Source of the DNA: Desulfovibrio ferrophilus
GTDB lineage: Bacteria > Desulfobacterota > Desulfovibrionia > Desulfovibrionales > Desulfovibrionaceae
Direction: 5' to 3'
Length of the DNA stretch: 64,000 bases
Assembly (NCBI RefSeq): GCF_003966735.1
Contig: NZ_AP017378.1
Location: forward strand, 667,501 to 731,500
In this document: piece by piece, positions 10,609 to 19,215 of the stretch
How positions within the stretch are numbered: position 1 is the first letter of the stretch
How the letters are laid out: every line of letters begins with the position of its first letter
The notes under the pieces: generated by a model
Database searches by the model: none
Told to the model about the DNA's origin: nothing
Seen by the model: the letters and a program-made list of their open reading frames with translations, nothing else
Made by a program: the position numbers and the translations under genes

Positions 10609-10923
10609 ATGGATAACGTCAAAGTCCAACTGGAAAACGGGGACATCCTGGAATTTTCCGGGGAACTCCTCTCCACCGCTTCCCGCGAAGTTGATCATGA
10701 TGCTCGCAGGAGTACGGTCTTCGAGTACCGCCTATTCCGTAGGGTTGATGGGGAATATTTGCTTGTGCTGGATAGCTACGAGAAGGTCAGGGTCCGGCAC
10801 TTCCATCTGCATTTTACGGCTCTTTCGGACGTTCAGGACTACGTGTCTCACGACAAGGGCAATGAACCCCTTGTGAGGGAATTGTTCGGAGCGTTTCACC
10901 CCGGGGATGACACCGAAGGTTAG
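10609..10923 (+). CDS. hypothetical protein (104 aa)
   Basis: Not recognised. It is a small soluble protein that begins with a beta-rich segment (VQLENGDILEFSGELL) and contains an aromatic/His stretch (VRVRHFHLHFTALSDVQDYV). The start codon ATG at 10609 has only a weak purine-rich sequence upstream. Its 3' end overlaps the end of the convergent HTH regulator gene by four bases. The codon choice is similar to the neighbouring genes, which supports it being real. Confidence 0.62.
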   Translation: MDNVKVQLENGDILEFSGELLSTASREVDHDARRSTVFEYRLFRRVDGEYLLVLDSYEKVRVRHFHLHFTALSDVQDYVSHDKGNEPLVRELFGAFHPGDDTEG

Positions 10924-11822
10924 CCCGGGAAGATCATTTTTCCTGTCATGCTCAGGTCATAGCCGCTCATGGTACTGGCCATTTCGCGAATGGACTTGTC
11001 GGGCAACATGTTCAGGAAGAGTTGTACCGCTTTGTCAAAGAAACGGTCTTTGGGGATCAGCAGGTCAAAGCGCTCCCATCCCAGAGGCATGAAGTCCAAT
11101 CCCAAAAGGCCCGCCACCGGGCGAATGGCAGGGCCACAATCTGCACGCCCGGACAGGACTTCCAGTCCGACATCTATATGCTTGGGCAGTTCATCGCCGT
11201 ATCCTTTCAGGTTGGATACATCGACCTCTGCGGCTTCAAGCATTCTATCGAAAAGCAGGCGGGTGCCTGTTCCAAGCGGTCGGTTGACAACGGTTAGGTT
11301 CTTGCTGCCCAGATCAGCGATGCTGCCGATTTTTTTCGGGTTGCCAGGGGGCAGTATGATCCCCTGTTCGCGACGTGCGAAATTGACTACTGCCGGTAGC
11401 TCCTGAAGTACTTCCCGTGCAAAGGAGAAGTTGTATTCCTCGCCGCTGTCCTGTGCCAGATGGCTGGAAGCCATGTGGCAGACACCTCGCCTGAGGGCCT
11501 TGAGTCCTCCTAGACTGCCGAGGTTCCCGAAAACGGCGGTCTGGTCCGGGTACAATTCCATGAACAGGGAAAGCGTTCGTTCCAGCAGCAGATCATTGGA
11601 GCCACAGATGACCAGCAGATCCTCGCGGGGTTCGGGCTGGCTGTGTTCGGGGTAGTTGATGGTTTTTGATTCCACCCACTGATCCACCAGATGGCTTGGA
11701 AATAGCCATTTGCCAGTAACTTTTGAGGCGGGGAGACCTTTCTCCGCAATCAGGGTGTAGACCATCTTCTCGTTGACGCCGAGTTTATGGGCCACTTCCT
11801 TGGTGGACAGGAGTTTTTTCAT
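10920..11822 (-). CDS. excisionase-type HTH regulator with PBP-like (COG1910) effector domain (300 aa)
   Basis: The first 55 residues are an excisionase/MerR-like DNA-binding fold (LLSTKEVAHKLGVNEKMVYTLIAEKGLPASKVTGKWLF). Residues 75-300 match the periplasmic-binding-protein-like domain used by one-component regulators related to molybdate-binding proteins: SNDLLLER near the start, then GTGTRLLFDRML and ADCGPAIRP. Such proteins sense a small anion or cofactor in the cytosol. Molybdate or tungstate would suit this genome region, but the ligand is not shown. The ATG at 11822 was chosen because AGGGAG lies 8 nt upstream and the longer frame lacks HTH sequence. It is divergent from the solute-binding lipoprotein gene, which might be a target. 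Confidence 0.85.
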   Translation of the reverse strand: MKKLLSTKEVAHKLGVNEKMVYTLIAEKGLPASKVTGKWLFPSHLVDQWVESKTINYPEHSQPEPREDLLVICGSNDLLLERTLSLFMELYPDQTAVFGNLGSLGGLKALRRGVCHMASSHLAQDSGEEYNFSFAREVLQELPAVVNFARREQGIILPPGNPKKIGSIADLGSKNLTVVNRPLGTGTRLLFDRMLEAAEVDVSNLKGYGDELPKHIDVGLEVLSGRADCGPAIRPVAGLLGLDFMPLGWERFDLLIPKDRFFDKAVQLFLNMLPDKSIREMASTMSGYDLSMTGKMIFPG

Positions 11823-12084
11823 GCAGGGGCTCCCTAGGGTGCGTTTGAGTCGTTTTGACGGCGATTGAGGTTTGCCGATTCCATTGGCAGGACTGTAACG
11901 GGTTCGTCGGCACGAATCAACACAGGACGATGAAGGGGATGAAGTCTGGAAAATGCAAGGTTGGCTTGGCCTCAATCTTGATCAAGTAGTCTACGGCTTG
12001 ACCCGTTTGTGCAGTCTGGTATCGTGTCGGAAATCCACTGAAAAATCCGTTTTGGTCGTTCTACGGCCGAAGGGGGGGTGTCCT

Positions 12085-13326
12085 TTGTTCAAGCGGCTCT
12101 TATCGACCATCCTGATTGTCATTATCCTGGGCCTGTCAGTTGCGTGCGACAGGACTGGAATCGAAGCCGATGGACCTGCCCAGACGCCACCAGGGGTGAC
12201 TGACTCCGAAATTCTTATCGGGTCCTCCCTGGCCCTGTCGGGGCATGCCAGTTATCTGGGCAAGCAGACCATGCTCGGAGCCATGAGCTATCTGAAATAC
12301 ATCAACGAGCAGGGCGGGGTGCATGGCAGGGCAATTCGCGTCATTCCCTATGATGATAAATATGATCCGCCATTGTGTGTTTCCAACACTCAGAAGCTGA
12401 TCATCGAGGACAAAGTCTTCAGCCTGTTCAGCTATGTGGGAACCCCCACCACGGTAAAGATCATTCCACTGGTGGATCAGGCCAAGATTCCGTTGGTTGG
12501 CATGTTCACCGGAGCAAATGCGCTACGCGAGCCTTTCCAGCCTTATATCATCAATGTGCGGGCCTCGTATTACCAGGAGACTGCAGAAGCGGTTCGACGT
12601 TTTGTTGAGGACCTTGGTTTCAGGCGCATCGCTGTTTTCTATCAGTATGACGCCTACGGCTTTGATGGTCTCAAAGGGACCGAAATTGCACTCAAACGAT
12701 ACGGGTTGACCCCTGTGGCTCGTGGTTCCTACACCCGGGGGACTTCCGACATCGAAGAAGGGCTCTCTCGAATCGTTTCTTCTCAGGCCGAGGCAGTGGT
12801 CATGATCGGGACCTATGAACCCTGCGCCAGATTCATCCTGCGGGCTCATGAACAGGGATTTACTCCGCTGTTTCATAACGTGTCCTTCGTGGGCGCCGAG
12901 GAACTGGCTCGCCTGTTGGGCGCAGAAGGTGAAAACGTTTTCGTCACCCAGGTTGTTCCTCCGCCGGAATCTCCGGAATCCCGAACCCTGCTCTGGGGAG
13001 CCGGGGAATATATTGATTTGCTGCGGAGGTATTATCCGGACGAGCGCCCCAACTCCGTCGGCCTTGAGGGATACATCAATGCCAAGGTCATGGTGGAAGG
13101 GTTGATGCGCGCCGGCCCGGATCTGACGCGGGAGGGTTTTATCAGGGCTCTGGAGTCCATTCAGGACTATTCTCTGGGAATCGCCAATACCTTGTCCTTC
13201 TCCGCCAAGGATCATCAGGGGTTTGACCGGGTGTATTTTACGCGATTCACTGATGGCAAATTCGTGCTCATTACCGACTGGAATGATGTGAAGAGTAACA
13301 TTCTCGGCGACGAGGCCGCTCAGTAG
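12085..13326 (+). CDS. branched-chain-amino-acid-type solute-binding lipoprotein (413 aa)
   Basis: A type I periplasmic binding protein (Peripla_BP_6). The TTG at 12085 follows a G-rich ribosome site and starts a lipoprotein signal with lipobox SVAC. The mature protein opens with VTDSEILIGSSLALSG and has the typical GAMSYLKYINEQGGVHGR and YDDKYDP motifs. No permease or ATPase genes are adjacent. Instead, 28 bases downstream lies a membrane histidine kinase, so this protein probably presents a ligand to that kinase rather than to a transporter. The longer frame from 11953 lacks a signal peptide and overlaps the divergent promoter region, so it was not used. The ligand is unknown. Confidence 0.87.
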   Translation: MFKRLLSTILIVIILGLSVACDRTGIEADGPAQTPPGVTDSEILIGSSLALSGHASYLGKQTMLGAMSYLKYINEQGGVHGRAIRVIPYDDKYDPPLCVSNTQKLIIEDKVFSLFSYVGTPTTVKIIPLVDQAKIPLVGMFTGANALREPFQPYIINVRASYYQETAEAVRRFVEDLGFRRIAVFYQYDAYGFDGLKGTEIALKRYGLTPVARGSYTRGTSDIEEGLSRIVSSQAEAVVMIGTYEPCARFILRAHEQGFTPLFHNVSFVGAEELARLLGAEGENVFVTQVVPPPESPESRTLLWGAGEYIDLLRRYYPDERPNSVGLEGYINAKVMVEGLMRAGPDLTREGFIRALESIQDYSLGIANTLSFSAKDHQGFDRVYFTRFTDGKFVLITDWNDVKSNILGDEAAQ

Positions 13327-13354
13327 CCCGGCTCTGGCCCGGCAGTGGACCCCT

Positions 13355-15373
13355 ATGAAGCGATATAGAAATATCAGCCTGAAGAACAAGATCTTCCTCT
13401 CCATTCTTGGAGTGATCATGGTCATTAGCGTGATCATCGCCTTGTTGGCCCGCTGGATTTTGTTGTCCAGTCTGACCAGTGAGTTAGAGCACCGGGGCGT
13501 GGCTATTGCCCAATCCGTTGCGGATCGGGGAAGTGGTTATGTGTTGGATGGTGACTTCCCGAGTCTCACTGCGCTGATTTTTGATGTCAGTATGCTGGGT
13601 GAACGGCGTGATCTGGTTTCATACATCTATGTCGCGGGGCCGGAAGTCGATGTCTTGGCTCATACGTTTATCCGTCCATTTCCCAGAGAAATTCTTGGGA
13701 CGAACCTCCTGGCGGAGGAGGTTCAGGCGCCCAGTGTCCGACCGATACTCATGGGTGGGGAGACGGCTCTGGATATCGCGGTTCCCGTGCTTGAGGGAAT
13801 CTATCGCATCGCCACTGTGCATGTGGGGCTGAACCAGCGCCACATTGATAACCTGGTCTCCAAGCTGCGCATTACCTTCCTGGGATTCATCACCTTGGTT
13901 ATTGTGATCATTTTTTGGATCAGCCATCGTATCTCCGGATACATCACACTCCCTGTGACCAAGCTGATCAAGATGTCGGATGAAATTTCCAAGGGCAATC
14001 TGAATTTCAAGTTGGACCTTGGCAAGCAATACGAAGATTTGCTGGTGGACCAGGAGAGCGGGGAGCGTTGCCCGGCTTATCATAACTCCGATCTTCCATG
14101 CTGGCATGTTGATAAGACTATGGGGCCTGTTTCGGAAGATGCCCCGCGGCCCAAAAAGCCGCCATATTGCCGAGAATGTGTTATTCGCCATAAGCAGATT
14201 GGTGACGAAGTCCTACAGTTGGCAGACTCGTTCACCTACATGGTTCGCTCCATCAAACTGTATCGGAACAGGCTCAATGAATCCGAGGCCAAGTATCGTT
14301 CTCTGTTTGATGCTGGTCCGGATCCGATCTTTGTGATTGAGCGTTCCTCTTTGGATATTCTGGACGTGAATCCCCGGGCTTCGGAACTTTATGGCTATGG
14401 GCTTCAGGAGTTTCACGGCAAGTCATTCCTCGACCTGGAAGCCGAAGGAGAAATGGGGACGCTCAAATCCTTTGAGGCTCTTACTGCTGATAACGGCGGT
14501 AGTGTGTTCTATCCCAAGGCCATTCACCGCAAGGCCGATGGTCAGACGTTTTTCGTAAACATGCATGCGTCGGCCACCGCCTATGGCGGTCATGAGGCGC
14601 TTATTGTTTCCACCACGGATATTACCGATATCATCGAAAAGGATGCCCAGCTTATTCAGGCCAGCAAGATGACCACTCTTGGCGAGATGTCCGCAGGTAT
14701 CGCCCATGAGTTGAACCAGCCGTTGAATGCCATCAAGATGGGCAGCGACTTTTTGTCCATGATTGTGGGCGGAGAGGGCGAAGTTCCCGAAGATCAGTTG
14801 GAACAGGTGACCGGGCAGATGAGTGAGCAGGTGGACCGTGCAACGGAGATCATCAATACTCTGCGCCAGTTTGGCCGTATGTCGGACCTTACCCCGGAGA
14901 AGTTGGATATCAATGACCCGGTGCGGGCCATTCAAAAGATCATTGGCCGCCAAATGGAATTGCAGAGCATCGCCCTGAAGCTTGATCTGGGCCAGGACCT
15001 GAAGCAAATTCAGGCGCATGGCAATCGTCTGCAACAGGTGTTTTTCAATCTGGTATCCAATGCGCGGGATGCCATCAATGTCTGGTCTGATCCCGAGGAC
15101 AGCGATCCCCGCGAGCGGCAGATCACCATTCGAACCTTTGAGGAGGATGGGAGGGTGGCCATTGCCGTCAGTGATACCGGAGTGGGTATTGACCAGACCC
15201 AGGTTGATAAAATTTTCGAGCCCTTTTTCACCACCAAGGAAACCGGAAAGGGGATGGGGCTGGGGCTTGCGATTTCGTATGGAATAGTGAAAGACTACGG
15301 AGGAGAAATCTCCGTTACATCCAAGATTGGCGCGGGTACAACGTTCAAGTTGATGTTTCCCCCCGCGGCATAG
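13355..15373 (+). CDS. HAMP-PAS sensor histidine kinase with Cys cluster inside HAMP (672 aa)
   Basis: It probably senses a periplasmic signal, perhaps through the solute-binding lipoprotein encoded just upstream. TM1 is at about 13-37, the periplasmic domain at 38-170 and TM2 at 172-192. A HAMP domain follows, interrupted by an insert with four cysteines (C239, C249, C272, C275; CPAYHN, PCW, CREC), which could bind a metal, Fe-S cluster or haem. A PAS domain lies at about 312-430. The kinase core has His451 in IAHELNQPLNAIK, the N box FFNLVSNARDAI, then DTGVGI and GKGMGLGLAIS. It is followed after 15 bases by its likely partner regulator. Confidence 0.92.
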   Translation: MKRYRNISLKNKIFLSILGVIMVISVIIALLARWILLSSLTSELEHRGVAIAQSVADRGSGYVLDGDFPSLTALIFDVSMLGERRDLVSYIYVAGPEVDVLAHTFIRPFPREILGTNLLAEEVQAPSVRPILMGGETALDIAVPVLEGIYRIATVHVGLNQRHIDNLVSKLRITFLGFITLVIVIIFWISHRISGYITLPVTKLIKMSDEISKGNLNFKLDLGKQYEDLLVDQESGERCPAYHNSDLPCWHVDKTMGPVSEDAPRPKKPPYCRECVIRHKQIGDEVLQLADSFTYMVRSIKLYRNRLNESEAKYRSLFDAGPDPIFVIERSSLDILDVNPRASELYGYGLQEFHGKSFLDLEAEGEMGTLKSFEALTADNGGSVFYPKAIHRKADGQTFFVNMHASATAYGGHEALIVSTTDITDIIEKDAQLIQASKMTTLGEMSAGIAHELNQPLNAIKMGSDFLSMIVGGEGEVPEDQLEQVTGQMSEQVDRATEIINTLRQFGRMSDLTPEKLDINDPVRAIQKIIGRQMELQSIALKLDLGQDLKQIQAHGNRLQQVFFNLVSNARDAINVWSDPEDSDPRERQITIRTFEEDGRVAIAVSDTGVGIDQTQVDKIFEPFFTTKETGKGMGLGLAISYGIVKDYGGEISVTSKIGAGTTFKLMFPPAA

Positions 15374-15388
15374 GGAAAAGGAGCCCGC

Positions 15389-16105
15389 ATGAGTAAAATC
15401 CTTGTTATAGATGACGAGAAACCCACTCTGTCAATGTTTCAGTTGTTTCTTGGAGCGTATGGCTTTGAGGTATTGACCGCCCAGAGCGGCGAGGAAGGGT
15501 TGGAGGTCTTTATCGACCAAAAGCCACCCATTGTGCTGACGGATATAAAGATGCCGGGCATGGATGGCTTACAGGTCTTGAAGCGCATCAAGGAGATCGA
15601 TCCGCTGACCGAGGTCATCGTGATCACCGGGCATGGTGACATGGATATTGCCATCAAGGCACTGAATCTGAACGCCACGGACTTCATCAATAAGCCAATT
15701 CAGAAAAACGATTTGGATACGGCACTCAGACGCGCCAAGGAACGTCTGCAACTCATCCAGGACAAAGAAGAGGAAGTGTACGTGCGGGATGGCGACAATG
15801 GCGTAACCATCGTTGAGGTCCGCGGTAATGTGACTTCACGCTCGGAGCCGTTTCTTGTCTCGGCCTATGATAAAGTGTCTGATGGCGGTAAGATCATTAT
15901 GCATTTTGATGAAAGCTCGTCCATCAACGGTGCTGGAATCGCTGTTCTGATTCAGCTCTTGTCCGAGAGTGAGCGCCGGGGTGCTTCTGTAGCCATTGCC
16001 GGTTTGTCTGAAAATTTCCGAAAGGTGTTCGATATGGTTGGCATTACCAAATTTGCGGCCATCTATGACACTGAAGAACAGGCCATTGCCGCCCTGGAGG
16101 GCTAG
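15389..16105 (+). CDS. response regulator with receiver and STAS domains (238 aa)
   Basis: Residues 1-122 are a receiver domain with Asp52 in TDIKMPGMDG, the Thr/Lys switch residues (VITGHG, NKPIQ) and the acidic pocket DDE. Residues 132-238 resemble a STAS domain of anti-sigma-factor antagonists: VTIVEVRGNVTSRSEPFLVS, then DESSSINGAGIAVLIQLL, with Ser at the usual phosphoserine position. This pairing suggests phosphorylation controls a partner-switch protein instead of DNA. The gene follows the HAMP-PAS kinase by 15 bases and is almost certainly its partner. The output partner (an anti-sigma or other STAS-binding protein) is not visible in the window. Confidence 0.88.
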   Translation: MSKILVIDDEKPTLSMFQLFLGAYGFEVLTAQSGEEGLEVFIDQKPPIVLTDIKMPGMDGLQVLKRIKEIDPLTEVIVITGHGDMDIAIKALNLNATDFINKPIQKNDLDTALRRAKERLQLIQDKEEEVYVRDGDNGVTIVEVRGNVTSRSEPFLVSAYDKVSDGGKIIMHFDESSSINGAGIAVLIQLLSESERRGASVAIAGLSENFRKVFDMVGITKFAAIYDTEEQAIAALEG

Positions 16106-16106
16106 A

Positions 16107-16640
16107 ATGCGTCGCGCTATCTCGCTGGCTGTTTTTCTGGTGCTTTTTGCTGGCAGTGCAGGGGCCATGAATCTGCCCGAACCGGGGACGACTTTGCCGC
16201 GCTTTGCCATTCCCATGCCCCCGCTTGAATCCGATCAGGTTTACCTTGGGGTGCATGGCGATTCATTTGCTTTGAGTGATATTAGCGCTGATGTGATCAT
16301 CCTTGAATTTTCGGGTGTCTATTGTCCCATCTGCCATCAGCAGGCCCCCGATGTGCGCAAACTTTTTAAGCGTATCCAGAGGGCCGGTCTGGGGGATCGT
16401 GTTAAATTATTCTCTGTGGCTGGTGGGGCGACCCAGATGGAGGTCGATCATGTCAGACAACAATACAATGCGGTGTATCCTATCATCCGTGACCCTGACT
16501 TTGCGGTGCACAAGGTTCTAGGTGAACCCAAAACTCCATATACCATGCTGCTCAAGTCCGATGGGACTGTGCTCTGGGCGCATCTGGGTAAAATCGCGGA
16601 CTTTGGCGAGTTTTATACGATTATTCAATCCTTTCTCTAG
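16107..16640 (+). CDS. exported thioredoxin-like/redoxin protein (177 aa)
   Basis: A periplasmic thiol-redox protein. The start ATG at 16107 is one base after the previous stop and opens a signal peptide ending near GSAGA. The thioredoxin fold follows, with the active site CPICHQQAP preceded by ILEFSGVYCPIC, so the CxxC is CPIC. A later segment (VHKVLGEPKTPYTMLLKSDGTVLWAHLG) carries the cis-Pro loop. The length and layout resemble TlpA/ResA or AhpC-TSA type proteins. The location inside an operon with a sensor kinase and a rhodanese-like protein suggests redox sensing or thiol chemistry at the envelope. Confidence 0.85.
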   Translation: MRRAISLAVFLVLFAGSAGAMNLPEPGTTLPRFAIPMPPLESDQVYLGVHGDSFALSDISADVIILEFSGVYCPICHQQAPDVRKLFKRIQRAGLGDRVKLFSVAGGATQMEVDHVRQQYNAVYPIIRDPDFAVHKVLGEPKTPYTMLLKSDGTVLWAHLGKIADFGEFYTIIQSFL

Positions 16641-16648
16641 GAGTCGAG

Positions 16649-18385
16649 GTGGTCAGTTCTGCGTCCAGTGATCCTTCCCGGGCTTTGGAGCAGGCCGAGC
16701 GCGTCCTTGCGGACAAGGAGCGAAAGCTCTTTCAGCTGAAGGCGTTGTACGATACCGCGCGGGAGCTGGCCACACTCTCAAGTCCCTCCCACATTCTGGA
16801 TACCTTTCTGCTGATGACCATGGGACCTTTGGGGGTTTCCATGGGTTTTGCCATGTGCATGGATTCCACAGGAGGGGCACCACGATTTTCGCATCGAGGA
16901 CTCACGGATGTCGATGCTTCAGCCCTTGTCTCGGGCGATGAATCCATCTCTGAGGCTCTTTTTGGACCTTCCTGTGTGAATGTTGATGGGCGAGTGGAGA
17001 TCAGTACCTCAGGTCTTGATGCCTGGCCCTTTTTGCCTGATGGCGTGGCAACTCTGGTTCGCTGGTGTGGGCCGGGGGAACAGGCTGGACTTTTGGCCCT
17101 TGGGCAGCATCTTGTTGAAGGTGGTTCGACGGCTGATGATGAGGAATTTCTCTCTCGCCTGGTGGGGGTGTTGATCACCAGCCTGAGGAATGCCCTAGCC
17201 GAAGAGGCTGTGGCCCTTTTGAGTCGGAATTTAGCCGTCAAGAACGCCGAGTATGAGCAGGCGTTGGGATTGACCGTCAAAGCTCAGCGCGAGGTGGATC
17301 GTCGGGTGTTTCACCTCAATACACTTTATGAGGCGACCAACGAGCTTTCGGGCATTGTGGAAACCCGAGGCATTCTGGACACCTTTCTGTTGACCTCCAT
17401 GGGGGCTTTTTCCGCACGGCAGGGAGGAATCTATCTGCATGGAGAGACTCCGCATCTGGTGATGCGCGGAGTGACGGCTGATGCCAATGCTGACGGTCTG
17501 GGAGCGGCGGAACTGGCTCGGTTTTTTGAAACCGAAAGCGAGCGGATGCCCATCCCCATGAGCGTGCGAGTGCTGACGGGCAAGAAGGTACTCGAGGGCA
17601 GGACATTCCCCTTCAAGCCGCACGTTGCCGTGGCTTTTTCGGTGGATGAGCAGACTCAGGGCATCCTGGCGTTGGGGCAATGCCTGGGCGATCAGGAACA
17701 CGCTGCCGACGAACTCGATTTGCTCAAGGCACTGACCAGTAATTTTTTGGTCTTCCTGAAGAATGCCAGGTACTTTGAAGAGGTTAACGAACTTAACAAG
17801 GATCTTGTCCAACGCAATGAGGAGCTTAATCGCCTGTTGGAGGAAGTCAGCCAGTGCAAGCTCGAGCTTTCCGACGTTGAAATGGCGCGCGAGAAGATTC
17901 TGGATATCATCCGCAGGGAAACATCACGTTCTTCGCAGGTGCGACGAACGGATTTTGTGTTCATCCTGCTCGTGTCCCTGCTTGTCGGGTTGTTGTTCAA
18001 CTTTTCCAATCCCAACGGTGTGAACCTGTTCCCTGAATCCTGGATCGCAGAGCCGGCTCCATTGGTGGACGTGACCCATGCACGCGAGTTGATGCTGGCC
18101 GGGGCTGTGGTCGTGGATGCGCGTCCGGCAGAGTTTTATCGCCAGTCGCACATCAAGGAGGCCGTTAACGTGCCCAGCACACTGTTCGACTTCGTGTATT
18201 CCATGCGCTTTGCTGATATTGGACTGGCGACCCCCATTATCGTCTACGGGCGTACAATGTCGCGGCGCTACGATGAAGATGTCGCCGAACTGTTCAAAAA
18301 GCGTGAGTTCAAGAGTGTCCTTGTTCTGCCTGGTGGTCTCGAGGATTGGGAAGAACGGGGGTATCCTATGGAGCGTGCGCAATGA
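16649..18385 (+). CDS. double-GAF, coiled-coil, membrane-anchored rhodanese-like protein (578 aa)
   Basis: The architecture is a coiled coil (residues 10-45), a GAF-like domain (about 45-190), a second coiled coil, another GAF-like domain (about 225-375), then a long coiled coil to about 430. One membrane segment (FVFILLVSLLVGLLFNF) follows, then a rhodanese-like domain (about 470-578) with VVDARPAEFYRQSHIKEAVNVP. The two GAF units share LDTFLLMTMG/LDTFLLTSMG, indicating internal duplication. In the rhodanese loop the catalytic Cys is replaced (IIVYGRTMSRR), so sulfur transfer is unlikely. The start is a GTG at 16649. The gene ends in an ATGA overlap with the DoxX-like gene, so the two are translationally coupled. 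Confidence 0.85.
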   Translation: MVSSASSDPSRALEQAERVLADKERKLFQLKALYDTARELATLSSPSHILDTFLLMTMGPLGVSMGFAMCMDSTGGAPRFSHRGLTDVDASALVSGDESISEALFGPSCVNVDGRVEISTSGLDAWPFLPDGVATLVRWCGPGEQAGLLALGQHLVEGGSTADDEEFLSRLVGVLITSLRNALAEEAVALLSRNLAVKNAEYEQALGLTVKAQREVDRRVFHLNTLYEATNELSGIVETRGILDTFLLTSMGAFSARQGGIYLHGETPHLVMRGVTADANADGLGAAELARFFETESERMPIPMSVRVLTGKKVLEGRTFPFKPHVAVAFSVDEQTQGILALGQCLGDQEHAADELDLLKALTSNFLVFLKNARYFEEVNELNKDLVQRNEELNRLLEEVSQCKLELSDVEMAREKILDIIRRETSRSSQVRRTDFVFILLVSLLVGLLFNFSNPNGVNLFPESWIAEPAPLVDVTHARELMLAGAVVVDARPAEFYRQSHIKEAVNVPSTLFDFVYSMRFADIGLATPIIVYGRTMSRRYDEDVAELFKKREFKSVLVLPGGLEDWEERGYPMERAQ

Positions 18386-18852
18386 GCCTGGTCCGCAAGC
18401 TGCTGACTCATCGCTATCTGGCCTTTGCCTTCCGCCTTTATCTGGGGGGGCTGTTCATCTATGCCAGTGTCTACAAGATTCAGTACCCTGCCGAGTTTGC
18501 GGAAGTCATAGCCGGGTATCAGGTCGTTCCTTTCTGGCTGGTGAATACCATGGCTGTCTTCATGCCGTGGATTGAGCTAGTGACTGGACTGCTGCTGGTG
18601 GCAGGGGTGCGCAGCAAATCCGCAATATTGGCTATTGGCGTGATGCTTATCATGTTCACCCTGGCTCTTGGATATGTGATTATAGCTGAGATTCCAATTG
18701 GTTGCGGATGTTTTACCAGCCTGGAAGATGAAGTTTCGTGGAAGACCGTGGTCCGGGATTTGACGTGGCTCGCAATGGCCGTACACGTTTTCTTTTTTGA
18801 TAATGTCTTCCATCTGGAGAATCGATATTCTTGGAAGGTCGAGGAGTTATAG
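18382..18852 (+). CDS. DoxX/MauE-like integral membrane protein (156 aa)
   Basis: Four predicted membrane helices: about LAFAFRLYLGGLFIYASVYK, PWIELVTGLLLVAGV, SAILAIGVMLIMFTLALGYV and TWLAMAVHVFFF. The RLYLGGLFIYASVYKIQYP start and the GCGCF motif in the third loop are typical of the DoxX/MauE superfamily, whose MauE members assist disulfide formation or electron transfer to exported proteins. The ATG at 18382 overlaps the stop of the GAF-rhodanese gene. With the exported thioredoxin-like protein in the same operon, a role in thiol/disulfide traffic across the membrane is reasonable, but this is inference. Confidence 0.85.
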   Translation: MSLVRKLLTHRYLAFAFRLYLGGLFIYASVYKIQYPAEFAEVIAGYQVVPFWLVNTMAVFMPWIELVTGLLLVAGVRSKSAILAIGVMLIMFTLALGYVIIAEIPIGCGCFTSLEDEVSWKTVVRDLTWLAMAVHVFFFDNVFHLENRYSWKVEEL

Positions 18853-18854
18853 GA

Positions 18855-19169
18855 ATGATGAATCTTCGCAACTTGTGCGCGGTGATCGTGATTGCTCTTT
18901 TGCTTGGTTGCGCTCAGGCACCTGACATCCCGGGCCTCTATCATGCCCAAAATGGTGATGCCGTTGTCCGTCTGACTTTGGGGGAAGATGGCAAGGGCTT
19001 GTGGTCCACCGAGGATGATGACGTGCCTCTGACCTGGGAGATCAAGAAAGGAGAGGTCTGGCTGCATACCAAGAGTGGGGGGGTATTGCCCGGTAAAATT
19101 GGTGATGATGGTGTTATCCGGCTGGAGTTACCCAGTGTGGGGAATCTTGAGTTCCGGCAGGTTCGGTAA
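18855..19169 (+). CDS. small lipoprotein (104 aa)
   Basis: A short signal with lipobox LLLGC precedes a domain of about 80 residues made of alternating strands (GDAVVRLTLGEDGKGLWSTEDD, LTWEIKKGEVWLHTKSG), which looks like a small beta-barrel or lipocalin-like sheet. Two adjacent ATGs (18855 and 18858) are possible starts, two bases after the DoxX-like stop, so it is the last gene of the operon beginning at 12085. The function is unknown. The pattern of a W-containing repeat with G-E/K turns resembles small copper-resistance NlpE-like or DUF-type lipoproteins, but I cannot assign it. Confidence 0.75.
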   Translation: MMNLRNLCAVIVIALLLGCAQAPDIPGLYHAQNGDAVVRLTLGEDGKGLWSTEDDDVPLTWEIKKGEVWLHTKSGGVLPGKIGDDGVIRLELPSVGNLEFRQVR

Positions 19170-19215
19170 TCCAAACCCGCTGGACTTCCAGTAATCTGAG
19201 CGCTACACCCTGCCC

